From: Dasypus novemcinctus
Lineage: Eukaryota > Chordata > Mammalia > Cingulata > Dasypodidae
Direction: 5' to 3'
Assembly: GCF_030445035.2 (NCBI RefSeq)
Contig: NC_080682.1
Coordinates: 32,594,770 to 32,658,769, forward strand
DNA: 64,000 nt
This document shows positions 22,086 through 35,658 of the stretch, piece after piece. Positions within the stretch are counted from its first letter, which is position 1, and the number at the start of each line of letters is the position of its first letter. Made by a program: the position numbers and the translations under genes. The notes below the pieces were generated by a model that saw only the letters and a program-made list of their open reading frames with translations, was not told the DNA's origin and ran no database searches.

Positions 22086-25000
22086 GTGACAAACCCTGAA
22101 CTAGACTAACAAAGAAAAAAGATAGAGGATGCAAATACATAAAATAAAAAGTGAGGAAAGGAATGTCATCACTGATACCACAAAATAAAGAATATCATAA
22201 GAGGATACTTTGAGAAATTGTATGCCAACAAGATGCATAACTTAGATGAAATGGAAAAAATTCTAAATCACACAAACAACTGACATTAATGAAAGAGGAT
22301 ATTGATGAACTCAACAGATAAATCACAAGTAACAAGATTGATTTAGTCATCAAAAAGATCTTGACTAAGAAAAGCCAGGGATGAGGTTATTAAATAGTTC
22401 TTCTAACAATCATTTCAGAAAGAACTATCCCAGTCTTACTTAAATTCTTCCAAAAAATAGAAGTGGGGAACTCTGCATAACTCATTCTATAATGCCAAAA
22501 TCATCCTAAGACCTAAAGCTACACGAAGATGTACAAGAAAGGAAAACTACAGACCAATCTTTCTAATGAACCAGGATGCTAAAATCCTCAACAACAAAAT
22601 ACTTACTAATCATAATCAAAAACACATCAAACAAATAATATACATGACCAACTGGATTTCATCCCTGGTGTGCAAGGGGGTTTATACATAAGAAGATCAA
22701 TCGTTGTGATACAACACATTAACATTTCAGAAGAAAAAAATCACATGATCATCTCTATTGACACAGAAAAAGCATTTGACAAAATACAGCACACTTTAGA
22801 AAGTAAACGTCCTCAACATGATAAAGGATAGATATGAAAAACCCACAGCTAATGTCATATTCAATGGTGAAATGCTAAAGGTCTTTCCCTCTTATATCTA
22901 GAACAAGACAAATTCTTATTTAACACTGTCACTGCTCTTATTTAACATCACATTAGAAGTACTTGCCCAGGCAGTTAAGCAAGACAAAGATATAAAAGGC
23001 ATCCAAATTAGAAAGGAAGAAGTAAAAATTTCACTATTTTCTATGACATGATTCTATATATAGAAAGCACTGTGAAAATTACAGAAGATCTTACAGAGTA
23101 ATAAATGAGTTCAGTAAAGTGGCAGGATATAAGATCGACATGCAAAAATCAATATCACTTCTGTACATCAATAATAAGCAGAGTAAGAAATCAAGATAAA
23201 TATTCCATTTATAACAGCAACTAAAAGAATTAAATGCCTAGGAATAAACTTAACTAAAGATGTAAAGGACGTGTACACAGGAAAATATGCAACATTTTTA
23301 AAGGAAATCAAAGAAGACCTAAACAACTGGAAAATATTCCATGTTCATGTATTGGAAGACTGAATATCAAGATGTCTATCCTACCAAAATTGACTTACAG
23401 ATTTAATGCAATCCCAATAAAAATTACAACAGCATCTTCTTTATGGAATTAGAAAGCTAATTATGCAGTTATTTGGAAGGGCAAGGGGCCCCAAATAGCC
23501 AAAAACATATTGTAAAAGAAAAACAAAATCAGAGTAATCGTACATCCTGACTTTAAAACATACAACAAATACCATGCAGTGATCAAAACTGCATGGTATT
23601 GTCACAGGGATAGGCATACTGACCAATGGAACTGAATTTTAAGTTCTGATATATATCCTTACCTACATAGTCAACTGATATTTGATGACAAGACTAACAA
23701 GACTATTCAAACTGGAAAGAATGGCCTCTTTAACAAATGGTGCTAAGAGAACTGGATATCCATATCCAAAAGAATGAGAAAGGAACATCTTATCACACCT
23801 TATACAAAAATTAACTCAAGATGAATCAAAGATCTAAATATAAGAGCCAAGAAGATAATGATCGTGGAAGATTATGGAAGGACACATCTACAATATCTTG
23901 TATTAGGAAATGGTTTCATGAACTTTACACCCAAAGCACTAACAATGAAAGAAAAAAATAGATAAATGGCACATCCTCAAAATTAAAAACTTTTGAGCCT
24001 TAAATGCATTTGTCAAGAAAGTAAAAAGGCAGCCTTCTCAATGAGAGAAAATGCTTGGTAATGATATATCTGATAGGGGCCTAAGAACCAGCATAAATAA
24101 AGAAATCCTACCCCTCAAAAATAAAAAGACTAACAACCCATTAAAATAAGGGAAGTGATTTGAACAGACATTTATCCACAAAAAGAAATTTAAATGCCTA
24201 AAAAGCACATGGAAATATGATCAATATCATCAACTATTAGGAAAATGCAAATCAAAACTGCAAGGAGATAACATCATACACACATTAGACTGGTGGCTAT
24301 TAAAAAATAAGAATACAAGTGTTGGAGAGGATGTGGAAGAAAAAGAACACATATTCACTGCTGGTGGGAATGTAGGATGGTGCAGACACTGTGAAAGACA
24401 CTTAGGCATTTCCTCAGGAACCTAACTATACAAATGCCATATAATGCAGCAATACCACTTCTGGCTATACACAGAAATAGTGAAAGCAAAGAAACAAACA
24501 AATTTGTGCACACCAATGTTCATAGCAGCATTATTTGATATTTCCAAAAGTTGGAAGCAACACAAATGTCCATCAACAGATGAATGGATAAGTAAACTGT
24601 GGTATAGACATACAATAGAATATTACTCAAATGTAAGAAAGAATGCAATATTAACACATGTGATAACATGGATGAAGCTTGAAGACCTTATATTAAGTGA
24701 AGTAAGCCAGATACTGAAGGACAAATGTTACATGACTTCACTGATATGACTTAAGTAAATTGAACAGACTCACAGCCAAATCCTGTAAGATAGGCTTGCA
24801 AAAGACACAGAGAGAGTAGAGAGTGGTCAGCCAAAGCCATATGGGCAAAATCTATTACAAGGTGGAAAAGTGGGGTTGTGCAGTGGATAGATGTGAAGGT
24901 CCTGCAGTGATGACTGGGATTGGCAGTAGTGGTCTGTGACAGGGAGTAGGGTGGGGGTGGGGGGGGTTGGACTATCCATGGAACTTGGAGAAGGGTTGGA

Positions 25001-25725
25001 GGTGAACTTGGAGATTTGCAGGTCTGGAGTTAAAACTACAATGTTGGTAATGTTCTTTTGGTAAATATACCAATGGAGGGTTACTGGTGTTGGGTGTTGG
25101 GTATGGGGGAATTTACAGAATAAGGCACACCTGGGGCATGCTTTTATGAAATATGTTAATGTTCATGTTGTCATAGTATGTTATCTCAGTGGGTAGAGAC
25201 CCACACAATAAACAAGAAAATATGAAACTCCTATCCTGTGAAACCCTGCTATATTCTTATTTAGAGGCACAAGAATCCCTCAAGAACATAGGAAGTGCCC
25301 AATTAAGAATACAGATAAATGAGTCAATCCCTCAATATTACTATTCTTCAAAAATGGAAACTTACTGGTTACCATAAGTTCTGAAGGGAAGGGGAAAGAA
25401 GAATAGAATACATGGAATATAGGGCATTTTAAGGCATTAGAATAGTTCTGCATGATCTTTTAGTAACAGATATAGGCTGTTTTAAATTTTGTCAAAACCT
25501 ATAAAAGACTAAAATACAAACCATGATGTAAAGCAATGACCATGGTTAGTAGCAATACTTTAATATTTGTATCTCAATTGTAACAAGTGTACCATCTGCA
25601 TTTAAAATGTTATTAATAGGGGATAGTGGAAAAGGAGGGCACAGAGTATATTGGAATCTCCCATACATTTTCTATGTGACTTTTCTGTAATCTTATACTT
25701 CTTTGAAGATAAAATGAAAAAAAAA
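22086..25725 (+). mobile_element. 5'-truncated L1, + strand, with module A 3'UTR
   Basis: ORF2 starts part-way, in the linker before the reverse transcriptase (similar to 56740 onward in the better copy). It runs with many stops and frameshifts to a stop at 24747-24749 after YMTSLI. Visible blocks include the RT segment [14 protein letters not shown] (about 22756-22797) and the C-terminal HKCPSTDEWISKLWY block at 24558-24602. The 3'UTR (24750-25725) is module A alone, about 975 bases, with a G-rich tract at 24941-24968 and a short A-rich end. It abuts the right-hand ATACCATTCAG of the split outer L1. Confidence 0.85.
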
Positions 25726-26690
25726 ATACCATTCAGTTTTGACCTCTGTAGCTTTGTAGCATGCTTTAAAGTCATGTAGTGCGATTCCCCCAATTTTGTT
25801 TTTCATTTTCAATATGTTTTTGGCTTTTTGAGGCTCCTTAACTTTCCAAATAAATTTGATAATCAGCTTTTACAGTCCAGTAAAAACATACTATTGGACC
25901 TTTTATTGAGATGGTGATGAATCTGTAAATCAGTTTAGGTAGGGTAGATATCTTAATGATATTTAGTCTTCTAATCCATGAACATGGAATAATCTTCCAT
26001 TTATTTATGTCTTTCTTGATTTCCTTTAGCAATATTTTTTAGATTTCTGTGTACAAGTCCTTTACATCCTTAGTTAACTTTATTCCTCGGTATGTGACTC
26101 TTTTAGTTGCTATTGCAAATGATTTTTTTTTTTCCCTTGACTTCCTCCTCATACTATTCATTATTAGTGTACAAAAAAGTTATGGATTTTGAGATGTTAA
26201 TCTTAAATCCTGCCACTTTTCTGAACTTGTTTATCAGTTCTAGAAACTTTGTTGTATATTTTTCATGACTTTCTATGTGCAGTATGATACTATCTGTAAA
26301 AAGTTAAAGTTTTACTTCTTCCTATCCAATTTGGATGATTTTTTTTTTGGAGGACTAAGTACTGTGCAACTTCTTCTAATAAAGTATTACATAAGAATGG
26401 ATACAGTGGGTGTCCTTGTCTTGTTCCAAATATTAGTGGGAAAGCCTTTAACTTTTCACCATTGAATATGATATTAGCTTTGAATTTTTCATATATTCCC
26501 TTAATCATGGTAGGGAAATTTCCTTCTAATCCTATCTTTGGAAGTGTTTTTTTTATCAAAAAAGGATGCTGTATTTTGTCAAATACCTTTCTGCATACTT
26601 AGAGATAATCACATGAATGCTTACCTTTGATTCACTAATATGGTATTCCATTCTATCTATTGGTAAAATAAAACTGTGGATATTGGACAT
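25726..26690 (-). mobile_element. Minus-strand L1, 5' part (ORF2 RT region)
   Basis: This is the continuation of the L1 interrupted at 19022. The antisense text picks up in ORF2 right after the matching point in the left part. On the minus strand it includes IKGIYEKFKANIIFNGEKLK (about 26445-26504) and the RT block GTRQGHPLYPFLCN, and is 5'-truncated near 26690. It is decayed, with many frame breaks. Confidence 0.8.
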
Positions 26691-26869
26691 TCTGATTAAT
26701 TACATAAATTGTATTTAATTTGTAAATCTTAATTGAAATTCTTTAAGTATAATTGAGTTTTATCATCTTCTCACATTTAAATTATTTGTATTTCTTTAAC
26801 TGTTAAATTGTCTAATAATGCTTCCAAATTTTTGGTTTGTTTATTTTTGGTATTTTGGGATGTACTTAT

Positions 26870-29250
26870 TTATTTAATTGTCTTTTTCTCCCAAGATACA
26901 TAGATTGCAGAAAGTTACATTAAAAAATATGAGTTTCCCATATACCCCCACACCCTACACCCCACACCCCTACTTTTCCCACATCAACAACCTCTTTCAT
27001 CATTGTGGCACCTTCATTGCATTTGGTGAATACATTTTGGAGCGCAGCTGCACCACATGGATTATAATTTACATTGTAGTTTATACTCTCCCTCCGTCCA
27101 TTAGGGGGTTATGGCAGGATATATAATGTCCAGCATCTGTCCCTGCAATATCATTTAGGACAACACCAAGTTCCAAAAATGTCCCCCACATCACGTCTCT
27201 TCTTCCCTCTCCCTGATCTCAGCAACTACCGTGGCCACTATCTATAATCAATGATAGAATTTCTTCCATTTCTAGAGTCACAATAGTTCTTTAGTAGAAT
27301 ACTAAATCCATATTTTATTGCTTCATCTTGTGGACCCTGAGATGGTGATGTCCACTCCACATCTAAATTGAGAGGGGATTAGTTCCCACATGGCAGATGG
27401 ATGTGATTCTCCTGATTGCAGTTGTAGGCACTTTTGGTTTCCTGGAGTGGTGGTTGACCATCTTTACCTCCTTGTTAGCTGATGTGGGTAAATCCAAAGA
27501 ACCAGAGAGTAGGAGATTCAACTCTGCTGAGGTTCAGGACCCAGCTGGCACATGGCCAGTCCAGAGAGTCAAATCTTCTGAGTATACAACAACTGCAGCA
27601 CCAATCACAAGTTCAATAAAAGTGATGGAAGAAGCATAGTAGAAGGTCACATCTGAGTCTAACTTCATCACACACAGGAGCACAAATTCCAAAGTATCAC
27701 TCACTAACAACACACTGAACTCCAGAGCCATTTGCCATCACCATTGAACCTGTGTGTCTCCATAACCCTCAGGAGCACCAGTACCTAGGGTGTATCTACT
27801 TTGGCTATCTCTGGGATCCTGCTTAGATGTGTGTAAGTGCGACCCCTTGGATGACTTCATGACTCATTTGGAAGTCTCTTAGTCATGTAAACTCATTTAT
27901 CTTTATCATTTCCCCCTTTTATTCAAGGTTTTTTTTCTAGTCTCATCACCAGCTGATGATTGGTAGTAATCCCTTGGCACCAGGCAGGCTCATCCCCAGG
28001 AATTATGTCCTACTCTGAGAAGAAGGTAATACATTTATATGCTGAGTTTGGCTTAGAGAGCGGCCACATTTGAACAACATGGAGGCTCTCGGGAGGTAAC
28101 ACTTAGGCACCCTGCAGCTCTAGGCCTAATTGAAGTTTCAGGCACACAGGCTAAAAACATATTTATCACTCCAGTGGAGAAAAAACAAACACATTTATCA
28201 GTATCAAGTGCTCATTACTGGAACATCCTTCTTCACTGATCTTTACCCTTGCACTTGGGGGATTTTTGCTGTTCCACTGTGGAATGTGACAGAGCTCCCT
28301 TGGCTAGTACTCAGCACTCCCTCAGTTGTCATTTGTAATTCTAACTATTATGATAATACACAGTGAATATCCTAACATGTTTTTATACCCTATGTACATG
28401 CCCTGGTGATCTCCCTCTCAACCATGTGTCCCCCATCAATAACACCTCACACCGGTTCCCCGCCCCTGCCATAGTTGAACCCCTTTGTGGTCTAAAACAT
28501 CTTCAAAAATGAAGCCTAATATATTGTCAAATTCAAATAGTAGGAAAATGAGATAGTAATGATAATTTAATGATTAGAAATAGAATACATGCTAATTAAG
28601 AAAAATTAAAATAAAACAAAAAATAAATTGGGGTATTAAAAAATGAAAAATATCATAACACTTTGTTTTTTACATTTTGCCTTTCAACACTGTAATAGGT
28701 ATTGCCCTGTGTGTACAGTGGCAGGGCAATTTCTTCCATTCCTACTTCAGTGTCTACAACCTTTTTTAATTTTTAATTTTGTCTTCAAAAAAGTTTTAGA
28801 TCACAGTAAAGTCGTGTATACAATATAGGGGATTCCCATATATCCAATATCAAACCCTTTTCCCCCTTTCCCAGCAATGTTATTTTTATATATCCATGTT
28901 GTATTTGTTGCAGCTGATGTATAGATATTGAAATACAGATACCAAACATGGTTACATTTTGGTTTATATTATGGTTTACATTTTAGACTACACACTTTTA
29001 TAAATGTTTGGGGAAATTTAACATGTCCTATATCCATCATTGCACCATCTTGTGGAACACATCAATTGCTCCCCAATTACCCCTGCTTTCATCTACTCTA
29101 TTCCTCTCTCCCCTTCCACTCAGGGCCCACGGTGACAACCTAGCTTCACTGCCTGAAGGATCACATTCACAGATGCTTGCAACAATGCTGAATGCTTAAC
29201 CCACTAGACTATCCTCCCTCATTTGGAGTCACCAATTCTTTTGGGAGACA
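26870..29250 (-). mobile_element. L1 3'UTR, modules B and A stacked, minus strand
   Basis: The 3' end at about 26880-26930 (CCCATATACCCCCACACCC) is followed by module B to about 28700. A second 3'-end-like junction (TCTTCAAAAAAGTTTTAGAT at 28783) and module A then run to about 29250. Read on the minus strand this is the A-then-B order seen on the + strand at 46351 and 59796. There is no coding sequence. Confidence 0.75.
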
Positions 29251-30175
29251 CCCTTTCCTATGTTTGAATTTTTCCATGTTGATTTTTATGAGTTCTTGAA
29301 GTACCAGGGTAACATCCCTTTTATGCTCTTATATATGATAGTTATTTTAACATCTTGTGATTATTTTGACATTTATATTACATGCAGATTTTTCCACAGT
29401 TGAATTTTTTAAAAATTTATATACCCAGATCATTCAGTACTTTTTATACCTTGCTTAGAAAGTCTTTCGTAGCTCATGTTAAAATATTCTTCCACATTTT
29501 TTAACATTTAATTTTAAAGCAACTTTTGTTTTTATGTTTCATATTTTAAAATTTTGGTCCAGTTGGAAATTTATTTAGAGGTAAGTTGAGAATGAATTTT
29601 AATTGTTTTACTTCATAATTGTTTTTATAAATAGTTGTTTATTATTATTATTAAGTTTTTACAATTTCTGAAACTCAATGTTAATGTAATTTAAACACGT
29701 GTTTTTGGAATTATTTCAGTATTCTAATTTATTTAATTTACTTCTTTACTCATGTGCTTTTTAAGATATTGTGTAATTGCATTTGTTCTATAATGCCACT
29801 TGTTATCTGATAAGCCTAATATTCCCTCATTACTGTTCTTTCTTAGAATTATGCCAACTCCTGTTTATTTATATTTCTCATTAAATTCAAAATATGCTAG
29901 TCTAGGCATAAAACAAAGTTCAATTAGAGCTTCTAATGAATTAATCTTTTAGGAAGTTTAATTTAGAAAGAGTTTATGTTTTTATAGAATTGAAAATGAA
30001 CATGATAAGTAATTTTTTCAATTGCTGAAGTCTTTCTTTATGCTCTTAGTAATATATTATATTTTCTTCATATAGATTTAACACTTTTCTCAATAAATTT
30101 AGCATTTTGGATTTAGTTGTTTTTGCTACTATAAATTGGATCTGGCCTTCTATTTTTATGTTTTTGTAAGGTCTA
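29251..30175 (-). repeat. Old L1 ORF2 fragment, antisense
   Basis: The T-rich text follows the order of an antisense L1 ORF2 C-terminal half (for example TTTGGTCCAGTTGGAAATTT, then TTTGTTGCTACT-like text near 30121). It is very divergent, with no frame preserved. Confidence 0.45.
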
Positions 30176-30185
30176 TTGTGAAAAG

Positions 30186-31320
30186 GTAGGGAATCAGCCA
30201 CTGTGGAGGAATGTTTGGCAGTTCCAAAAAAGTTAAATATAGCTTGCCATATGACCTGGAAGCATCATTACTGGGTATACACACAGAAGAACTGAGAGCA
30301 GTGACATGAACAGACATTTGCACACCAATATTCATAGTAGTATTATTCAACCTTTCCAAAAGATGGAAATACCGCAGGGGTCCATCAATCAATGAATGGA
30401 TAAACAAACTGTGGCATACACATATAATGGAATATTATGCAACTGTAAGAAGATATGAGGTAGTAAAACATATGACAATATGGTGAACCTGTAGGACATT
30501 ATGTTGAATTAAGCAAGCCAGACACGAAAAGAAAAATATGGTATGATTGTACTATTATGAAGTAAATATATTGAATAATCTCATGGAGTTAATAACTTGA
30601 ATATGGGTAACCAGAAATCAAAAGTGGTTAGAGAATGGGAAGCTGAGGGTTAACTAGGAAAGAACTGGTGAAAAAGTAGCGTGGTAATCTTTGGAAATGA
30701 ATAGAAAAGATGAAAGCACACCATAGTGTTGTTAACTAGCATTGCTACTATATGGGTATCCCAGTGCTTGAAAGGGAAAGTCTAAATTTCATCCATCTGC
30801 CCCTTAGCATATAAGCCTGCTCTTAATCAGAAACAGAGAGGGCAAAATCCTCAATATTGAAAAATAAACATAAGGGGACGGGGGGAATGAAACTATGGAC
30901 TAAAGTATCCATTATTATTCTAGCAAAGGAAGAACTTGTAACATTGATATAAAGACAGTGGCCCCCAGAAGTTCTAAGGGGAGGGAGAGGGAAGAATTTG
31001 TAAAATGGGGCATTTTGGGGACATTGAAATTGTCTTGCATGACATTGCAATGATGGACACAAGCCATTATATATTCTGTAAAACCTGTAAAATTATGCGG
31101 TGCAAAATATAAACTATAATGTAAACTATAGACCATAACAGTAGCAATACTTCAATATGTGTTCATCAATTGTAACAAATGTACACACTAATGAAAGATG
31201 TTTTCAATGGAGGAAAGTGTGGGAGGGGTGGGTGGGGGGAGTATATGGGAATACCCCTATATTTTTAATGCAACTTTTATAGAATATTAAAGCTTCTTTC
31301 AAAATAACATTAAAGAAAAG
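30186..31320 (+). mobile_element. 5'-truncated L1 3' end, + strand
   Basis: ORF2 C-terminal text (30186-30570), including a readable match to the usual NVHQSMNG/QTVAYTYNG-type segment around 30385-30430, is followed by about 750 bases of 3'UTR. The 3'UTR ends with a G-rich tract (31223-31243), a TATATTTTTAATGCAACTTT end and an A-rich tail. The long minus-strand frames here are shadows. Confidence 0.75.
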
Positions 31321-31324
31321 GAAA

Positions 31325-31990
31325 CTTCTAAGACCATAATAGTGCATATATAAGACTGTTTTACTTCAAAACTGAACAAATGCATGTTAATGTTACAAGA
31401 TGTTAATATCAGAAAAATATCATTGTCCTAAATGAAAGAAACCAGACACAAAGTACTATGTAGTGTATGATTCCATTTATTTAATATATAGATATAGATC
31501 AATTTACAAGGATGACATTTTATTAGTGGTTATATAGGGCTGGGGAAGGGTAGAGGGATGAAGAAGTGATTAATAAAGGATGTGGGGCTTATCTTTTTGA
31601 AGCGCTGAAACTCTTGTAAATTTTTTGTGTGATGAATACACAACATTGTGATTATACTAAAAGCCATTGATTACACACTTTGGATAGATTCCATAGTATG
31701 TGATTATATCTCAATAAAACTGATTTAAAATAAGTTCTAATGCAAGAATAATCAGAAATAGCAGCTATGCACTACAGGGAAAGCAGTGAGAGTTGAGAGG
31801 TGATGAATGATTTTTTGTTTGTTTTTGTTTATATTATTGAAATAATGAATATGCTCTAATAATGATTGAAATGATGAGTACACAACTATGTGATTATACC
31901 AAATACCCATTGATTGTATACTTTGGATGGATTGTATGCTTTACCAGTAAGTATCAATAAAATTGATTAGTTTGAAAAAAAGAGAATAGG
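31325..31990 (+). repeat. Old L1-type 3' ends, + strand
   Basis: Two 3' ends of the type GTGATTATATCTCAATAAAACTG (31701 region) and AAGTATCAATAAAATTGATT (31950 region) follow each other. Each has CACAACATTGTGATTATAC-like or CACAACTATGTGATTATACC text before it. The type is that of older mammalian L1/HAL1 elements. Confidence 0.5.
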
Positions 31991-33060
31991 AAATTTTTAA
32001 AAATAAGATAACATTTACAGTGTAAATATTAATGACTTAATTGTACATTTTTTGTGAATTTTGCCAATATATATTTGTTTTTACCGCACAACAATCCTGA
32101 TACAGATTGAATCATTCCCTGAAAATATTCCTGTGACATTTATAGTCCTCCCCTACTTCCAGGCCCTTCCTAACTCTTATTAGAGTTAGGTAATAATACT
32201 CCTATGATTTTATCTTTTACAAAATGTCATTTAAATTAAATTTATTATTCCTTTAAGCCTTGCTCTTTTCACTTTACATATACATTTGAAATTTGTTCCT
32301 GTTATTGTGTGTATCCATAGTTCATTAATTTTACTGTTGTGTAGTACTTCAATTTATAGATTTATTGCAGTTTGCTTATCAATTATCATTTTCAGAGTTA
32401 TTTAGGCTTTTCTGATAGAACTTTGCAAGACAAGCATCTTTTAAAAAAGATGAATTAACGACATTTTCAGGGAAACAAACGCTAAGAGTGTATCAGCAGA
32501 TGTGAAATGCAAGAAACAATAAAGCAAATCTTTTTAAGTTCAGGGAAAGAAATACTACATGTAAATATGGTTTTACACAAATAAATGAAGAATACCAAAA
32601 CTATAACTATACACATAAATGTATAAGATTTCTCCCATATTAGCTAAATTTATTCATAATATTTGCACAGTTAAAACTAAAATACGCACTTCCTATATAA
32701 CCTGGCATACTGTGTCAACTTAGTGATTAACTGGGAGGAATTTGAAGATAGCACTTCCAGGACTTCTCATGCTTTGAATGAGTGATTTAAAAGAGATAGA
32801 TATAATACTTTCTTAATGAATGTCTGGAAGTCAATATATCATATGAATTTGAGGGAATAGAGCAGGCTTGTCTTATTCCTTAAAGAAGAAGAATCTTTTA
32901 GTCATAGTGAAAGACATGTATCTTTTTTGAAAAGGTGAATTAATGATATTTTCAGGAAAACAAAAGCTAAAAGAGTATATAGCATGTCTATATGCAAATG
33001 TCATTGAGAAAATCTCACATCCCTGACAGCTAGAGGCTAAAGAACAGAAACATCATTCGG
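31991..33060. repeat. Old L1/HAL1-like pieces
   Basis: The stretch 32260-32410 resembles antisense L1 ORF2 (TTGTGTGTATCCATAGTTCA, TAGTACTTCAATTTATAGAT). Two related segments (32445-32480 and 32925-32980) resemble the ORF1 C-terminal region, around GACATTTTCAGGGAAACAAA. All are very decayed. Confidence 0.35.
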
Positions 33061-34860
33061 AGTTGAATAAAACTTTCCTAGGAATTACCTAGTTTGACAC
33101 AATAAAGATTGCACTTTGAGATCAAGTTTTTCATATACCTAAGGAGATGATGAGGGGTAGAGATGGCATGCTCCTCACCTACAGTAAGACCCACCATTCA
33201 GGCATTTCTTTCAGGAAAAGTGAGAGCTTTAGATCCAGGGAAACACTTATTCACTTATGTAGGGCATGACTTCCATCAATCTGACAAATTTGTTAGAGTT
33301 CTGTCCCTGTGAAAGTATGTCAGCAGAGACAAGTTAGGACAGATCCCTAGTGGGAAATTTTCTGGAATGACACAGAATAATTCTCCACAACTGATCTTTG
33401 ATTCCACAGAGACAAAAAGGGAACTGCATTTTTTTAATTCCCTCCTATATGATCTTCCTTCTTGGTCCAAAACCTTCATTAGGTCTATCAGAATGCATAA
33501 ACAATTTATGGATATATTACTATGGGAGCTAAAACTAATAAGACTCAGAAGACAGGGAGCAGTTTTTTTGCAGAACACATGGAGACATATTAAAACTAAA
33601 TAGAAAGCATTGCATTTATTTTCATTGTTTGTGCAGGAAGGCAGTAATGTGAAACTTTTATAGGTATAATTATTGATGAGGATGCTTGAAGTTAAGATTG
33701 TTCTTAACTTTTCTGACAAGTACAAATTGTTAGTTTCTTCTGAACTGTAGGGGAAGTTTTTGTGATGTGGATTATAGGAAATTGGTGAAAACTGTAACAA
33801 CTGCTAAGAAGAATGTATAGAAGAGTGAATGCCTAGAACGATCAGAATATTTGCTCAAAAATCATTGACTAGCAAGTTCACCTTAGAGTTTATAACTATT
33901 GTACTCTCCCTCTATTTATTTAACAATTGTATACTTTTCTTCCACATTATCTTAAAATTAGGAAAAGGGAGAAAATATGGTGTTAAAATTCATGGTTTCA
34001 ATACTTCAGTTAGTGTAGGTTGTTACACAGAAACACAAAAGGTTTAATTTGACTTGACATATAAGGACTGTTATTTATTCATACTGCATTCTGAGCATTT
34101 AGAAAATTGCAAAATTTACATGATCGGATCTCTTTTAACTTAAAAACCATTGTGAAGATAATGGTAGGCAATGTATTACTGAAGAGAAGCAGCATATTAA
34201 TGTTGTAATGAATCCTGAACTCTCTATGACCTAACATGTAAATTTTTACTATGGGTTAGTGTACCATGTAGGGCATTTTTTCAGCATGTAGTCACTTAGA
34301 AATCCAGTATTCCAATTTCCTTTTAGTATTGCCATTGTAATGTGCTTTTCCAGGCTTCCTGCAGTAAGGAAAAGTGAGGCTGCTACTAGCACACTGACTC
34401 CACACTGACTAGCACACTGAACGTGACATACATCACTTCTGCAAACTAGTCACATGTCCCTTCTTAAACACAAAGTGGAGTAGTGCATTTGGAGCACATA
34501 CATGGGATTTGGTGATTATTAAATGGATTGAACACACTGCGAAAAAATGATTGCCTATTTGGAATGAATACTACGTCTAGTATATCAATACACGTGAAAC
34601 CTATATGTGTATGTATATATATTATAATGAATATCAGGCATGACTGTAGAGTAATCTTGGTTAATAGAGTTCTTTGAAGATAGAAGGGACATGACTCAGA
34701 TGTGCAAGGCATCTGCTGTGTTTCTAATCTGGCTTCTCTTCTTTTATTTGCGTTCTTTCTCTTAGAATTGGAGTATACATGGCTGTATCTCAAGTGGTAT
34801 GCAATTGGTCTACATTTCCTATTCCAGTTTGAATGTGCCGACTTTCTGCCTTAATTACTA
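33061..34860. other. No recognised gene or repeat
   Basis: The stretch holds a minus-strand frame of 174 codons (33276-33800), but its composition (Ser, Leu, Ile, Cys mixed without domains) gives no family resemblance. The opposite strand is also partly open. I find no repeat family I can name. Confidence 0.35.
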
Positions 34861-35658
34861 AGACATCATAATCTCTCTCTTTTTTTCTAGCTGTTATTGT
34901 TCCTATTATCTAAAGTTCAAATCCATTCAATAAAATATATTTTGGAGAAAAATTGTGGTGTGGATATTTCTGATGGGAAAATATTTCCCCATATATAGTC
35001 TATATGGGATATCATGCAAGTTAGCTTTATGTTTGTATTCAGAGAATATAATAGCCATCCTCAGCTCAAGGCTGTAAAAATAATTTTTTCTTAGCATAGC
35101 CCAAATTAAAATACAAATGTCTTCTGTGGGTTGTGCAACACAACAGCATCAATTTTGGGAAAACAGTTGCCTTAATAGCTTTCTCTCATTTTTCCAAACA
35201 CATTCATTTCTGGCTGATTCCGATAATGCACATTATTATTTATTATGGCTACTCTGAGTTCAGTGGCTGGAGTTACATTTATTCATTCTCAAGAAATTTC
35301 TTAGCCATAAATCTTTTTATATATTTAATTGACTGGCTTATTGATTACATACACTATACAAGAAGTGTTGCAGATAAATTTTCTATAGAATTTATAATGC
35401 AAAGAATTTTCAAAACAATATTTTATGTCAATTATTAAAGTCTCATTGATCAATCATTTGTACATATGCAGAAATTTCTAATTGGAAGGGACTTCAGTTA
35501 CCTTTTAATTAAATATTGTTATAGTTTATAAAGGAAACATTAAAAATTCCACTAGACAAGGGCATAAATGTACTTATCACAGCATATACTGACTGCATAA
35601 TCAAGCAACTTTTGAATTAACAGTGCTTGATATTAATATGAATTTTTCATTCCTTTGT

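Noticed and set aside
33276-33800. Minus-strand frame of 174 codons as a gene
   Set aside because: No domain, signal or family resemblance, low-complexity hydrophobic composition, and no splice or promoter context. Such a length is plausible by chance in 64 kb on two strands.
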